A stretch of DNA of 64,000 nt. Origin: Leucobacter chromiireducens. Lineage in GTDB: Bacteria > Actinomycetota > Actinomycetes > Actinomycetales > Microbacteriaceae. Location of the stretch: positions 1-64,000 of the forward strand of contig NZ_RPDI01000011.1 of assembly GCF_003917135.1 (NCBI RefSeq), written 5' to 3'. Position 1 is the first letter of the stretch. Every line of letters begins with the position of its first letter. The notes below the pieces were generated by a model. It saw only the letters and a list, made by a program, of their open reading frames with translations. It searched no databases and was not told the origin of the DNA. Below are positions 15,101-23,796 of the stretch, piece by piece. A program made the position numbers and the translations under genes.

Positions 15101-15846
15101 GGCGTCCCGGCCGCCGCGACGAGCAGGGACACGCCAGCTGACTCCGGGCCGAGCGCGACGCGCTCGGCCCCTGGCAGCTCCGCGGGGACGAACTCGCCCG
15201 GCATGAAGCGTGAGCTGTTGCCCAGGATCACGTTGCCGTGCCTGCCGACGAGCGCGAGCGTCTCGGAGCTGCGCAGCAGCACGGGCAGCAGCTCGGCCTC
15301 GAGATCGCTCACCTGAATGTCGGTGCCGACGGCGCCGAGGCGCGTGTCGCCCTGCGCGGCGGGCACGGTGAGCGTGATGACGTACGCCTCGACGCCCAGG
15401 TAGTCGACGTACGGCCCGACGAGTGCGGGCACGCCGTGGTGGAACGCCCGGATGAACCACTCGTGATGCTCGTAGTCGTAGTAGCGATCGCCGCCGGGCA
15501 CCACACCGAACGAGTAGCGCGCGAAGCGCGCCTCGTCCTCGCGCACCCACCACTCGAGATGGCCGTTCTCGGTGCCGAGTGCCGCGCGGGCGAAGATGAA
15601 GCCGCAACCGTCGAGCACCGGGTGCTCCGCGAGCGCGCGCACCGCGACGGCCTTCATGCGACGCCGCGTGGACTCGGTGAGTTCGAGCTGGCGCTGCGCA
15701 TCGAACCGCAGCGCGGCGATCATTTCAGCGGCGAGGGTCTCCAGGTGGGTGAAGCGGTCGGCGAACCACGCGGAGATCTCCTCCGCGATCGCGGCGAGCT
15801 CCGGGCTCAGCTCCTGGCCCAGCCTCTGGCTCAACTCCCGGCTCAT
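15097..15846 (-). CDS. Soluble Cache-domain protein
   Basis: A 249-aa protein with a PDC/Cache-like core: a long N-terminal helix (residues about 1-60), then GCGFIFARAAL, WWVREDEARF, YYDYEHHEWFIRAFHHG and GPYVDYLGVEAYVITLTVP, which is the ligand-pocket order seen in amine- and amino-acid-sensing Cache domains. Unlike chemoreceptors, it has no membrane helices, so it should act in the cytosol. Its ATG overlaps the stop of the GntR regulator (ATGA), which implies coupled synthesis. The reasonable inference is a ligand sensor or accessory factor for that regulator. Confidence 0.78.
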   Translation of the reverse strand: MSRELSQRLGQELSPELAAIAEEISAWFADRFTHLETLAAEMIAALRFDAQRQLELTESTRRRMKAVAVRALAEHPVLDGCGFIFARAALGTENGHLEWWVREDEARFARYSFGVVPGGDRYYDYEHHEWFIRAFHHGVPALVGPYVDYLGVEAYVITLTVPAAQGDTRLGAVGTDIQVSDLEAELLPVLLRSSETLALVGRHGNVILGNSSRFMPGEFVPAELPGAERVALGPESAGVSLLVAAAGTP

Positions 15847-16598
15847 GCGCCCACCTCCCGACGGCCGAGGGCGAACTTGCCCTCAATGATCAGCCGCATG
15901 TTCTCGCGCACGTGCGCGACGGCGAGGCGCTGCGCCTCCTCGGGCTGGCGCTGCTCGATGGCCATCACGAGCGCGAGGTGCTCGGTGAACGCGAGCTGCG
16001 TCGAGGCGCGGCAGATCTCCTCGCACCAGAGGAACGGAGACAGCTCGGACTGCAGGCGCTGCTCCGCTGCGAGGAGCCGCTGCGAGTGGCTCTGCACCGC
16101 GATCTCGAAGTGGAAGCGGCTGTCCGCGAGCGCACGCGCGTGGCCGGCCGGGGCCTCGCGCGCCTCGAAGGCGAACTCGGCGAGCCGGGTGCGCATGCCG
16201 GGCACCGCACGCTCGGCCGCGAGCCGCGCGGCCATCCCCGAGACGGCGGCGTGCTCGTCGAAGAAGTCGCGCAGCGCGACCGTGCTGATCTGCGTGAGCG
16301 CGGCGGTGAGCGTCTCCGGGGAGGGAAACGGCGCCTGCACGACGAAGGTGCCGCCGTTGCGGCCGCGGCGCGTCTCAACAATGCCCTGCTCGCGCAGGGC
16401 GGCGAGCGCCTTGCGCAGGGTCGCAACGGCGACACCGAACTGGCTCGCGAGCTCCGCCTCTGGCGGCAGCCGCTCGCCGACGCTCAGCATGCCGAGCGAG
16501 ATCGCCGTCGCGATCCGCTGAGCGATCCCGTCGCCCTGCGGCACCGACACGGGGTCAGTGCCGCGGGGCGACGAGCCACTCAGGAGCGGGTGCTGCAC
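15843..16598 (-). CDS. GntR family (FadR/FCD-type) transcriptional regulator
   Basis: A 251-aa regulator. The winged helix lies at about residues 20-85: IAQRIATAISLGMLSVGERL then EAELASQFGVAVATLRKALA and a wing (RRGRNGGTFV). The C-terminal all-helical FCD domain follows with HFEIAVQSHS and the final HLALVMAIEQ histidine region that usually binds metal and a carboxylate ligand. The GTG at 16598 lies eight bases beyond the kgd stop and uses GAGGA at the end of kgd; the frame is open further upstream but enters kgd. It is coupled to the Cache gene and is the only regulator in the amine cluster, so it is the best candidate to bind the CATTCAC-containing promoters. Confidence 0.85.
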   Translation of the reverse strand: MQHPLLSGSSPRGTDPVSVPQGDGIAQRIATAISLGMLSVGERLPPEAELASQFGVAVATLRKALAALREQGIVETRRGRNGGTFVVQAPFPSPETLTAALTQISTVALRDFFDEHAAVSGMAARLAAERAVPGMRTRLAEFAFEAREAPAGHARALADSRFHFEIAVQSHSQRLLAAEQRLQSELSPFLWCEEICRASTQLAFTEHLALVMAIEQRQPEEAQRLAVAHVRENMRLIIEGKFALGRREVGA

Positions 16599-16606
16599 GC
16601 GGACCG

Positions 16607-19600
16607 TCAGTCCTCGAACCGCAGTGCGCGCGCGATCAGCGCCTCCTGCTCGACCGCGTGCACCTTGGCGGAACCGGTCGAGGGCGCGGCCGACGCCGGA
16701 CGCGAGATCACGTCGATGCGGTCGTTCGCGAGGTGCTTCGACAGCTCCAGCGAGATGAACGGCCACGCGCCCTGGTTCTCCGGCTCGTCCTGCACCCACA
16801 CGAGCTCAGCGCCGCTGTACTGGGTGAGCACGCGGCCCACCTCCACGATGGGCATCGGGTAGTACTGCTCGACGCGCACGATCGCGATCCGGGGGTCCGG
16901 GTTCTTGTCGAGTGCGACGCGCAGGTCGTAGTAGATCTTGCCGGAGACGAGCAGCACGCGCTGCACGGCGGCGGCGTCGGTGACCTGCGGGTCGTCCAGC
17001 ACGGGCTGGAAGTGCCCGGTCGTGAAGTCCTCGACGTTCGACGTCGCGCCGCGCAGGCGCAGCATCGACTTCGGCGTGAACACGATCAGCGGCTTCCTCG
17101 GGCGCGCGTACGCCTGACGGCGCAGCAGGTGGAAGTAGTTCGCCGGCGTCGACGGGCGGGCGACGATCATGTTGTCCTCGGCGCACAGCTGCAGGTAGCG
17201 CTCGATGCGCGCCGACGAGTGATCGGGTCCCTGGCCCTCGTAGCCGTGCGGCAGCAGCATCACGACGGAGGAGCGCTGCCCCCACTTCTGCTCGGCCGCG
17301 GCGATGTACTCGTCGACGACCGCCTGCGCCGTGTTCGCGAAGTCGCCGAACTGCGCCTCCCAGAGCACGAGCGCGTCCTCCCGCTGCAGCGAGTAGCCGT
17401 ACTCGTACGCGAGCGCGGCGTACTCGGAGAGCAGCGAGTCGTAGATCCAGAATCGGGCCTGCTCCTCCGAGAGGTTCAGGAGCGGGATCCACTCCTGGCC
17501 GTTCGCGCGGTCGTGGAACACGGCGTGCCGCTGCGCGAAGGTGCCGCGGCGCGCGTCCTGGCCGGCGAAGCGCACCGCGGTGCCCTCCATGAGCAGCGAG
17601 CCGAGGGCGAGCAGCTCGCCGAAGCCCCAGTCGATGCCGCCCTCGCGGCTCATCTCCGCGCGCTTGTTGAGCAGCTGCTGCAGCTTCTGGTGCACGGTGA
17701 AGCCGGCCGGCTTGTTCGCGTGCGCGTCGCCGATGCGCTCGATGACGCTGCGGTCGACGGCGGTCTCGAGCGGGGCGGGGCCGGGGCCGCCGATCTCGGC
17801 GACCTGCCCGATCCCGCTCTGATCGATGAGCGGGATCGACCCGGTCTGCGCGGCGTGCGTCTCCTGGAACGCGAGCTCCAGGCGGTCCTGGAAGTCCTGC
17901 TTCGCCTTCTCGTACTCGTCCTCGGTGATGTCACCGCGGCCGACGAGCGCGCTCGTGTACAGCCGACGCGTCGAGCGCTTCGCCTCGATCAGGTCGGTCA
18001 TGAGCGGCTGCGTCATCGAGGGATCGTCGCCCTCGTTGTGCCCGCGGCGGCGGTAGCAGATGAGGTCGATGATGACGTCGATGTGGAAGCGCTGGCGGAA
18101 CTCGTACGCGAGCTTCGCGACGCGCACCACTGACTCGGGATCGTCGCCGTTCACGTGGAAGATGGGCGACTGCACCACCTTGCCGACGTCGGAGGAGTAC
18201 ACCGCGGAGCGCGAGTCGCTCGGCAGGGTGGTGAAGCCCACCTGGTTGTTGATGATGATGTGGATCGTGCCGCCCGTGCGGTAGCCGCGCAGCTGCGACA
18301 TCTGCAGCGTCTCGTAGACCACGCCCTGGCCGGCCATCGCCGCGTCGCCGTGCACGAGGATCGGCAGTGTCGTGAACGAGCCGATCGGCTTCAGATCCTG
18401 CTTCGCGCGGACGATGCCCTCGAGCACACCGTTGACGGTCTCGAGGTGCGACGGGTTCGCCGCGAGGTGGATCGGCACCTGCGTGCCGTTCGGCGCGGTG
18501 AACACGCCGGAGGTGCCGAGGTGGTACTTCACGTCGCCTGAGCCGGCCTTCGCCGACTGCGCGCCCTCGAACTCGCGGAAGATCTGGCCGTACGTCTTGC
18601 CGGCGATGTTGGAGAGCACGTTGAGGCGGCCACGGTGCGCCATGCCGATGTCGACCGAGTCGACCCCGTCCTCTGCCGCGTCGATGAGCATCGCGTCGAG
18701 CAGCGGGATGACCGACTCGCCGCCCTCCAGGCTGAAGCGCTTCTGGCCGACGTACTTCGTCTGCAGGAAGGTCTCGAAGGCCTCGGCCTCATTGAGCTTT
18801 TCGAGGATGCGCATCTGCTCGTCGCGGCTGGGCTTCGCGTAGTTGACCTCGAGCTGCTCGCGCAGCCAGAGCCGCTGCGCGGGATCCTGGATGTGCATGT
18901 ACTCGATGCCGATCTTGCGGCAGTACGAGTCGCGGAGCACGCCGAGGATGTCGCGCAGCTTCATGCTGCGCTGCCCGCCGATGCCGCCGGTCACGAACTC
19001 GCGGTCGAGATCCCAGAAGGTGAGGCCGTGCGACTCGATCTCGAGGTCGGGGTGCGTGCGCTGCACGTACTCGAGCGGATCGGTGTCGGCCATGAGGTGC
19101 CCGCGCACGCGGAACGAGTTGATGAGTTCCTGCACTCGCGCGGTCTTGTCGACCGCGCCGGAGATGTCGACGTGGATGTCCGACGCCCACTGCACCGGCT
19201 TGTACGGGATACGCAGCGCGGCGAAGATCTCCTCGTAGAAGTCGTGGCCGCCGGTGAGCCGCTCGTGCACGAGCTTCAGGAACTCACCGGAGCCAGCGCC
19301 CTGGATGACGCGGTGGTCGTACGTGCTCGTGAGCGTGATCGTCTTCGAGATGCCGAGCTGGGTGAGCACGTCCTCGGACGCACCCTGGAACTCGGCGGGG
19401 TACTCGAGCGCGCCGGCGCCGATGATGCAGCCCTGGCCCTGCATGAGACGGGGCACCGAGTGCACCGTGCCGATGCCGCCGGGGTTCGTGAGCGAGACGG
19501 TGCCGCCCTGGAAGTCGCCAGCGGCGAGTTTGCCGGCGCGCGCGCGCTTCACGAGGTCCTCGTACGCGGCGAGGTACTCGTTGAAGTCGAGCGTCTCCGC

Positions 19601-20365
19601 GCGCTTCACCACGGGCACCATGAGCGAGCGCGTGCCGTCGGGCTTCGGGAGGTCGATCGCGATCCCGATGCCGACGTGCGCGGGGACGAGCAGCGACGGC
19701 TTGCCGTCCACCTCGGTGTACGCGACGTTCTGGCTGGGGAACTCCTTCAGCGTCTGGATGAGCGCCCAGCCGATGAGGTGCGTGAAGGAGACCTTGCCGC
19801 CGCGGCTGCGGCGGAGGTGGTTGTTGATGACGATGCGGTTGTCGATCAGCAGCTTCGCCGGGATCGTGCGCACGCTCGTCGCCGTGGGGACCGTGAGCGA
19901 CTGGTCCATGTTCTTCGACAGGGTGCGCGCCATGCCCTTGAGCGGGGTGACGACGTCCTCGTGCGTCTCGGGGGCCTCCGGCTCATCCTGCGCGCGCGCG
20001 GCGCGCGGCGCGCGAGGGGCGTCAGCCGGGATGGGCGTCTGGCGCGGCGCGGCGTTCGTGGTGCGCGCCGGCTGCGCCGGGGTGGTCAGGGGAGCCGTGA
20101 CGGGCGGAACTGCTGGCGGCTGCGTCGTCGCTGCCTGTGCTGCCTGGGCGTCGCTGCCCTGCTGCGTGCTCTGCTGTGCACCTGGCTGAGCGCCCTGGCC
20201 GGCCGCGACGGAGGCACCGTACCGCTCCAGCACCGGCCACCACGATTGGTCGACCGAATTCTTGTCGACCTGGAACTGCTTCCACAATTCATCGACGAGC
20301 CAAGCATTTGCGCCAAAATCTTCTGCGGGACCCGCCTGGTCGGGGGTCTCCGTGCGCTCTGCCAA
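16607..20365 (-). CDS. kgd: Multifunctional 2-oxoglutarate metabolism enzyme (2-oxoglutarate dehydrogenase E1/decarboxylase)
   Basis: A 1252-aa actinobacterial KGD/OdhA-type enzyme. A short N-terminal segment (FGANAWLVDELWKQF) is followed by a Pro/Ala/Gln-rich linker, an E2-like acyltransferase domain (about 120-360, with STYDHRVIQGAGSGEFL carrying the catalytic His/Asp), and the thiamine-diphosphate E1 region (GMAHRGRLNVL, HVNGDDPESVV, CYRRRGHNEGDDP). It converts 2-oxoglutarate to succinyl-CoA within the mixed pyruvate/2-oxoglutarate complex, or to succinate semialdehyde. The best start is the TTG at 20365, six bases after AGAGGA; the open frame to 20440 lacks a ribosome site. The regulator gene follows after eight bases, so some readthrough is possible. 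Confidence 0.96.
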   Translation of the reverse strand: MAERTETPDQAGPAEDFGANAWLVDELWKQFQVDKNSVDQSWWPVLERYGASVAAGQGAQPGAQQSTQQGSDAQAAQAATTQPPAVPPVTAPLTTPAQPARTTNAAPRQTPIPADAPRAPRAARAQDEPEAPETHEDVVTPLKGMARTLSKNMDQSLTVPTATSVRTIPAKLLIDNRIVINNHLRRSRGGKVSFTHLIGWALIQTLKEFPSQNVAYTEVDGKPSLLVPAHVGIGIAIDLPKPDGTRSLMVPVVKRAETLDFNEYLAAYEDLVKRARAGKLAAGDFQGGTVSLTNPGGIGTVHSVPRLMQGQGCIIGAGALEYPAEFQGASEDVLTQLGISKTITLTSTYDHRVIQGAGSGEFLKLVHERLTGGHDFYEEIFAALRIPYKPVQWASDIHVDISGAVDKTARVQELINSFRVRGHLMADTDPLEYVQRTHPDLEIESHGLTFWDLDREFVTGGIGGQRSMKLRDILGVLRDSYCRKIGIEYMHIQDPAQRLWLREQLEVNYAKPSRDEQMRILEKLNEAEAFETFLQTKYVGQKRFSLEGGESVIPLLDAMLIDAAEDGVDSVDIGMAHRGRLNVLSNIAGKTYGQIFREFEGAQSAKAGSGDVKYHLGTSGVFTAPNGTQVPIHLAANPSHLETVNGVLEGIVRAKQDLKPIGSFTTLPILVHGDAAMAGQGVVYETLQMSQLRGYRTGGTIHIIINNQVGFTTLPSDSRSAVYSSDVGKVVQSPIFHVNGDDPESVVRVAKLAYEFRQRFHIDVIIDLICYRRRGHNEGDDPSMTQPLMTDLIEAKRSTRRLYTSALVGRGDITEDEYEKAKQDFQDRLELAFQETHAAQTGSIPLIDQSGIGQVAEIGGPGPAPLETAVDRSVIERIGDAHANKPAGFTVHQKLQQLLNKRAEMSREGGIDWGFGELLALGSLLMEGTAVRFAGQDARRGTFAQRHAVFHDRANGQEWIPLLNLSEEQARFWIYDSLLSEYAALAYEYGYSLQREDALVLWEAQFGDFANTAQAVVDEYIAAAEQKWGQRSSVVMLLPHGYEGQGPDHSSARIERYLQLCAEDNMIVARPSTPANYFHLLRRQAYARPRKPLIVFTPKSMLRLRGATSNVEDFTTGHFQPVLDDPQVTDAAAVQRVLLVSGKIYYDLRVALDKNPDPRIAIVRVEQYYPMPIVEVGRVLTQYSGAELVWVQDEPENQGAWPFISLELSKHLANDRIDVISRPASAAPSTGSAKVHAVEQEALIARALRFED

Positions 20366-20507
20366 AGCGATTCCTCTCGGTCGTGCCAGTTGTGTGGCAT
20401 GTTTCCTGGATCGGGGTGCAGCACCGTAGCCGTACCACACACCAGCCTACGCCTTTCACGGCGAACTTTCGGCAACACTCGCTCTCACCTTTCCCAGTCC
20501 AGCCTGA

Positions 20508-20513
20508 TAAAAT
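20508..20513 (+). promoter_or_regulatory. -10 element for the CNNM gene pair
   Basis: TAAAAT stands out in this GC-rich sequence, about 95 bp upstream of the GTG at 20609; a TCACCT lies 17 bp before it as a weak -35. Confidence 0.5.
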
Positions 20514-20562
20514 CGTCTGACCATGGACTCTGACTCTCGAAGACCCTCCGACCCTCCGAGTA

Positions 20563-20586
20563 GTTGCCGCGCCTGGGCGCGGCAAC
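20563..20586 (+). other. 5'-leader hairpin before the CNNM gene
   Basis: Perfect 10-bp stem GTTGCCGCGC/GCGCGGCAAC with a 4-nt loop, ending about 10 bases before the GGGGAG ribosome site. It may modulate translation of the membrane protein. Confidence 0.55.
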
Positions 20587-20608
20587 CCGAACGTCTGGGG
20601 AGTCGCAG

Positions 20609-21955
20609 GTGAACGACTGGCTCCTCCTGCTGATTGGCCTCATTCTCACGGTGGGCACTGGCATTTTCGTCGCGGCCGAGTTCTCGCTCGTCGCGCTCGA
20701 CCGGCAAGACCTTGAGCGCCGCCGCGAAGGCGGGGAGCGCGGACTCGACCGCGTGATCCGCGGGCTGTCGATCACCTCGACGCACCTCTCCAGCGCCCAG
20801 CTCGGCATCACCCTGACGACCCTGCTCGCCGGCTACACGCTCGAGCCGGCAATCAGCGGCTTCCTGAACGGCCCGCTCGGCGCGCTCGGCGTGCCGGAAG
20901 AGCTGCGCCGCGCGATCAGTGCGCCCGTCGCGATCGCGCTCGCGACCGTGTTCTCGATGATCGTCGGCGAGCTCGTGCCCAAGAACTTCGCGCTCGCCCG
21001 GCCGCTCGCAACCGCGAAGCTCGTCATGCCGGCGCAGGGCGCATTCACCGCGACCTTCAAACCGGCGATCGTGGTGCTGAACGGCAGCGCGAACGGAATG
21101 CTCCGCGCGATCGGCATCGAGCCGAAGGAGGAGCTCTCGGGCGCGCGTTCGGCCGAGGAACTCTCCTCGCTCGTTCGCCACTCGGCGAGCGCAGGTCTGC
21201 TCGAGGCCGACACTGCGACGCTGCTCGACCGCACGCTGCGCTTCTCCGAACTCACCGCGGGCGACGTCATGACGCCGCGGCTGAAGATCGAGAGCGTGCA
21301 GCGGCTCGAGCCGGCGCAGGCGGTGCTTGAGCTGTCCGGGCGATCCGGCTACTCCAGGTTCCCCGTGATCGACGAGGACCGCGACGATATCGTCGGCGTC
21401 GTGCACGTGAAGCACGCCGTCGCGGTGCCGCGAGCGAAGCGCAGCGAGGTGCCCGTCGCCGCCCTCGTCGAGGACGTCGTGCGCGTCCCCGACACGATGC
21501 GGCTCGACCAGCTGCTCGGCGCGCTCCGCTCGAGCGGGTACCAGCTCGCCATCGTCGTCGATGAGTACGGCGGCACCGCCGGCATCGTGACGCTCGAGGA
21601 CCTGGTCGAGGAAATCGTCGGCGAGGTCGCTGACGAGCACGACCGTGCCGCGGCAGGCGTCGTCGGCACCGCCGAGGAGATGACCTTCCCCGCAGACCTC
21701 CGCCCCGACGAGGTGCGCGAACAAACCGGGGTGGAGATTCCGGAGGACGACGACTACGACACCGTCGCCGGCTTTGTGCTGCGCGAGCTCGGCAGGATCC
21801 CCGAGGTGGGGGAGATCGTCGAACTCGCGGACGGTGGCACGCTGCGCGTCGAGCGCATGGACGGCCGCCGCATCGCACGCCTGCGCTACACCGGGGCCCC
21901 GCTTCCCGCCGATGCCGAAGTCTCGGACGCCGAGCAGGAAGGGGCTGAACGATGA
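20609..21955 (+). CDS. CNNM/DUF21-CBS-CorC membrane protein, copy 1
   Basis: A 448-aa protein of the hemolysin-C/CNNM family. Residues 1-200 form the DUF21 membrane domain (LLLLIGLILTVGTGIFVAAEF; SSAQLGITLTTLLAGYTLEP), residues 210-330 a CBS pair (MTPRLKIESV; YSRFPVIDEDRDDIVG; VVDEYGGTAGIVTLEDLVEEIVGE), and the last 80 a CorC_HlyC domain. Family members move Mg2+ or other divalent cations or are sodium-linked exporters, with CBS domains sensing adenine nucleotides. The GTG at 20609 has GGGGAG upstream. It overlaps copy 2 by 4 bp (ATGA). Confidence 0.92.
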   Translation: MNDWLLLLIGLILTVGTGIFVAAEFSLVALDRQDLERRREGGERGLDRVIRGLSITSTHLSSAQLGITLTTLLAGYTLEPAISGFLNGPLGALGVPEELRRAISAPVAIALATVFSMIVGELVPKNFALARPLATAKLVMPAQGAFTATFKPAIVVLNGSANGMLRAIGIEPKEELSGARSAEELSSLVRHSASAGLLEADTATLLDRTLRFSELTAGDVMTPRLKIESVQRLEPAQAVLELSGRSGYSRFPVIDEDRDDIVGVVHVKHAVAVPRAKRSEVPVAALVEDVVRVPDTMRLDQLLGALRSSGYQLAIVVDEYGGTAGIVTLEDLVEEIVGEVADEHDRAAAGVVGTAEEMTFPADLRPDEVREQTGVEIPEDDDYDTVAGFVLRELGRIPEVGEIVELADGGTLRVERMDGRRIARLRYTGAPLPADAEVSDAEQEGAER

Positions 21956-23004
21956 GCGACTGGATGGGAATCGTCTGGCTCGTGATCCTGCTGGTCGCGA
22001 ACGCCTTCTTTGTCGGCGCGGAGTTCGCCGTGATCTCCGCGCGCCGCTCGCAGATCGAACCTCGGGCCGAGGCTGGCTCGAAGCGCGCGAAGACCGCGCT
22101 CTACGCGATGGAGCACGCGACGCTCATGCTGGCGACGAGCCAGCTCGGCATCACGGTGTGCTCGCTGCTGATCCTGAACGTCTCGGAGCCGGCGATCCAC
22201 CACCTGCTCGAGGGGCCGCTCGCGTGGACCGGGCTCTCCGGTGAGGTCGTGAGCATCACGGCGTTCGTGCTCACTCTGCTCATCGTCACGTACCTGCACG
22301 TCGTGTTCGGCGAGATGATCCCGAAGAACGCCGCGTTCTCGGTGCCGGATCAGGCCGTCCTGCTGCTCGCGCCGCCGCTTGTCGCGGTGTCGCGGGTGTT
22401 CAGGCACGTCATCGCCGCGCTCAACGCCATCGCCAACGGCGTGCTTCGCCTCTTCGGCGTCGAGCCGAAGTCGGAGACGAACAGCACGTTCACCCTCGAC
22501 GAGGTGGCGAGCATCGTGAACCACTCGACGCGCGAGGGCGTGCTCGAGGACCGCAGCGGTGCCCTCACCGCGGCGTTCGAGTTCACCACGAAGCGCGCCG
22601 TCGACTTGCTCGTGCCCGAGGAGCGCCTCGTGGTGCTGCCGTGGGGCGCGACGCCGGAGGACGTCGATGCCGCGGTCGCGAAGCACGGCTTCTCCCGCTA
22701 CCCGATCGCGGGGGAGGGCGGCGGTCTCGCCGGTTACGTGCACATCAAGGACCTCGTGCGCCTCGGCGAGGACCGGATCAGCGAGCCGATCCCGGCGAAG
22801 CGCATCCGCGAGATGGTGTCGCTCCACGCGGAGACCGAACTGGAGGACGTGCTCGCGCGGATGCAGGCGCGCGGGATCCACCTCGCGCGCATCCACGATG
22901 CCGAGGGCACCGAGCTGGGCGTCGTATTCCTGGAGGACGTCATTGAGGAGCTCGTCGGCGAGGTGCACGACGCCACGCGGCGCCAGCGCCACGTCGAGCA
23001 CTAG
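21952..23004 (+). CDS. CNNM/DUF21-CBS membrane protein, copy 2
   Basis: A 350-aa paralogue of the preceding gene. The DUF21 membrane domain (ILLVANAFFVGAEFAVISARR; TSQLGITVCSLLILNVSEP) and two CBS modules (to about residue 345, ending in GVVFLEDVIEELVGE) are present, but the C-terminal CorC domain is absent, as is usual for the second member of tandem CNNM pairs. The two probably assemble together. Translation is coupled to copy 1 through the ATGA overlap. A hairpin at 23010-23044 follows. Confidence 0.92.
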   Translation: MSDWMGIVWLVILLVANAFFVGAEFAVISARRSQIEPRAEAGSKRAKTALYAMEHATLMLATSQLGITVCSLLILNVSEPAIHHLLEGPLAWTGLSGEVVSITAFVLTLLIVTYLHVVFGEMIPKNAAFSVPDQAVLLLAPPLVAVSRVFRHVIAALNAIANGVLRLFGVEPKSETNSTFTLDEVASIVNHSTREGVLEDRSGALTAAFEFTTKRAVDLLVPEERLVVLPWGATPEDVDAAVAKHGFSRYPIAGEGGGLAGYVHIKDLVRLGEDRISEPIPAKRIREMVSLHAETELEDVLARMQARGIHLARIHDAEGTELGVVFLEDVIEELVGEVHDATRRQRHVEH

Positions 23005-23009
23005 CGGGA

Positions 23010-23044
23010 ACCGAGGTGATCGCGGCCCGCGCGGTCACCTCGGT
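23010..23044. terminator. Hairpin after the CNNM pair
   Basis: ACCGAGGTGA (23010-23019) pairs with TCACCTCGGT (23035-23044) around a 15-nt GC-rich loop. It lies between convergent genes, so it could stop transcription from either side; no T-tract is seen. Its right arm overlaps the first 29-bp repeat. Confidence 0.55.
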
Positions 23045-23115
23045 GCGCTGAGATCCCGCGCGGTCACTGTGGTGCGCTGGGGTCCCGCGCGGTCACTGCG
23101 GTGCGCTGGGATTCC
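23029..23115. repeat. Three tandem 29-bp imperfect direct repeats
   Basis: Units at 23029-23057, 23058-23086 and 23087-23115 share GCGCGGTCAC and GGTGCGCTG cores and differ at a few positions. The third unit contains the stop codon and last seven codons of the minus-strand lipoprotein, so the array grew across a gene end. Confidence 0.85.
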
Positions 23116-23695
23116 GCGCCGTGAGCACCAGGTGCGCCGCAACCTGATCGATGCCCGGCTCCTCGCCGGCGAAGAACGGGTTGTCGGGCACCGCGAGGCT
23201 GAGGTCGAACTCGACGGACTCTGCGCCGAGGAGCGTCGGTGTGAGCTTCAACCGGATCCCCGGCCGCTCCGCACCGCCGACCGAGAGCGTCCCGACCGCG
23301 GTGATCGTGCCGTCCGGGCTGTCCTCCGGCCGCAGCACCGCCGGCTCCGTGAGCACGAAGGTGGCCTCGGGCAGCCCGGACAGGGCGAGGCCGAACCGTG
23401 CCTCAGTGATCACCCCGTCGGTGAGCACGAGCGAGCCGTGCGACTCGAGATCACCGTCGACGATGCCGCCGAGCGGCAGCGTGATCGGTTCCGTGAGCGT
23501 GGTCTCGGCGATCTCGTACTCGCGCTCGGCCGGCCGGGACAGAAAGTCGGAGTCGCTCGATGCGCGGAGCTCGGTGGCCGGCGCAGGCACCGACTTGGGC
23601 GCTGGCGCGCAGCCGGTGAGGCAGAGCGGGATCGAGGCGGTGACCGCCGCGGCGAAGCCGAGCGTGCGCACCGAACGCGTGACGGTTGAAACCAC
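23093..23695 (-). CDS. Predicted lipoprotein of unknown function
   Basis: A 200-aa protein. The signal segment ends in a lipobox (LCLTGCAP), so the mature protein is lipid-anchored outside the membrane. The rest is beta-rich, with alternating hydrophobic strands such as ITLPLGGIVDGDLES, GTLSVGGAERPGIRLKL and SVEFDLSLAVPDNPF; no known domain is recognised. The GTG at 23695 has AGGAGG five bases upstream; other GTG codons adjoin it. It lies 101 bp downstream of the MacB-like permease on the same strand and may be an accessory of that exporter. Its last codons are within a 29-bp tandem repeat. Confidence 0.75.
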   Translation of the reverse strand: MVSTVTRSVRTLGFAAAVTASIPLCLTGCAPAPKSVPAPATELRASSDSDFLSRPAEREYEIAETTLTEPITLPLGGIVDGDLESHGSLVLTDGVITEARFGLALSGLPEATFVLTEPAVLRPEDSPDGTITAVGTLSVGGAERPGIRLKLTPTLLGAESVEFDLSLAVPDNPFFAGEEPGIDQVAAHLVLTARNPSAPQ

Positions 23696-23796
23696 CACCA
23701 CCTCCTCAGCTCTGCTCGGGCGACTCTCTCCAGGCAACCGAGTGCGAGCATACGCTGGGAAAGTGTGAGCGGGCCGATAGCCCGGTGCGTGAGCGC

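Noticed and set aside
23010-23115. Possible CRISPR array from the 29-bp repeats
   Set aside because: The units are directly adjacent with no spacers and one lies in a coding sequence; no cas gene is near.
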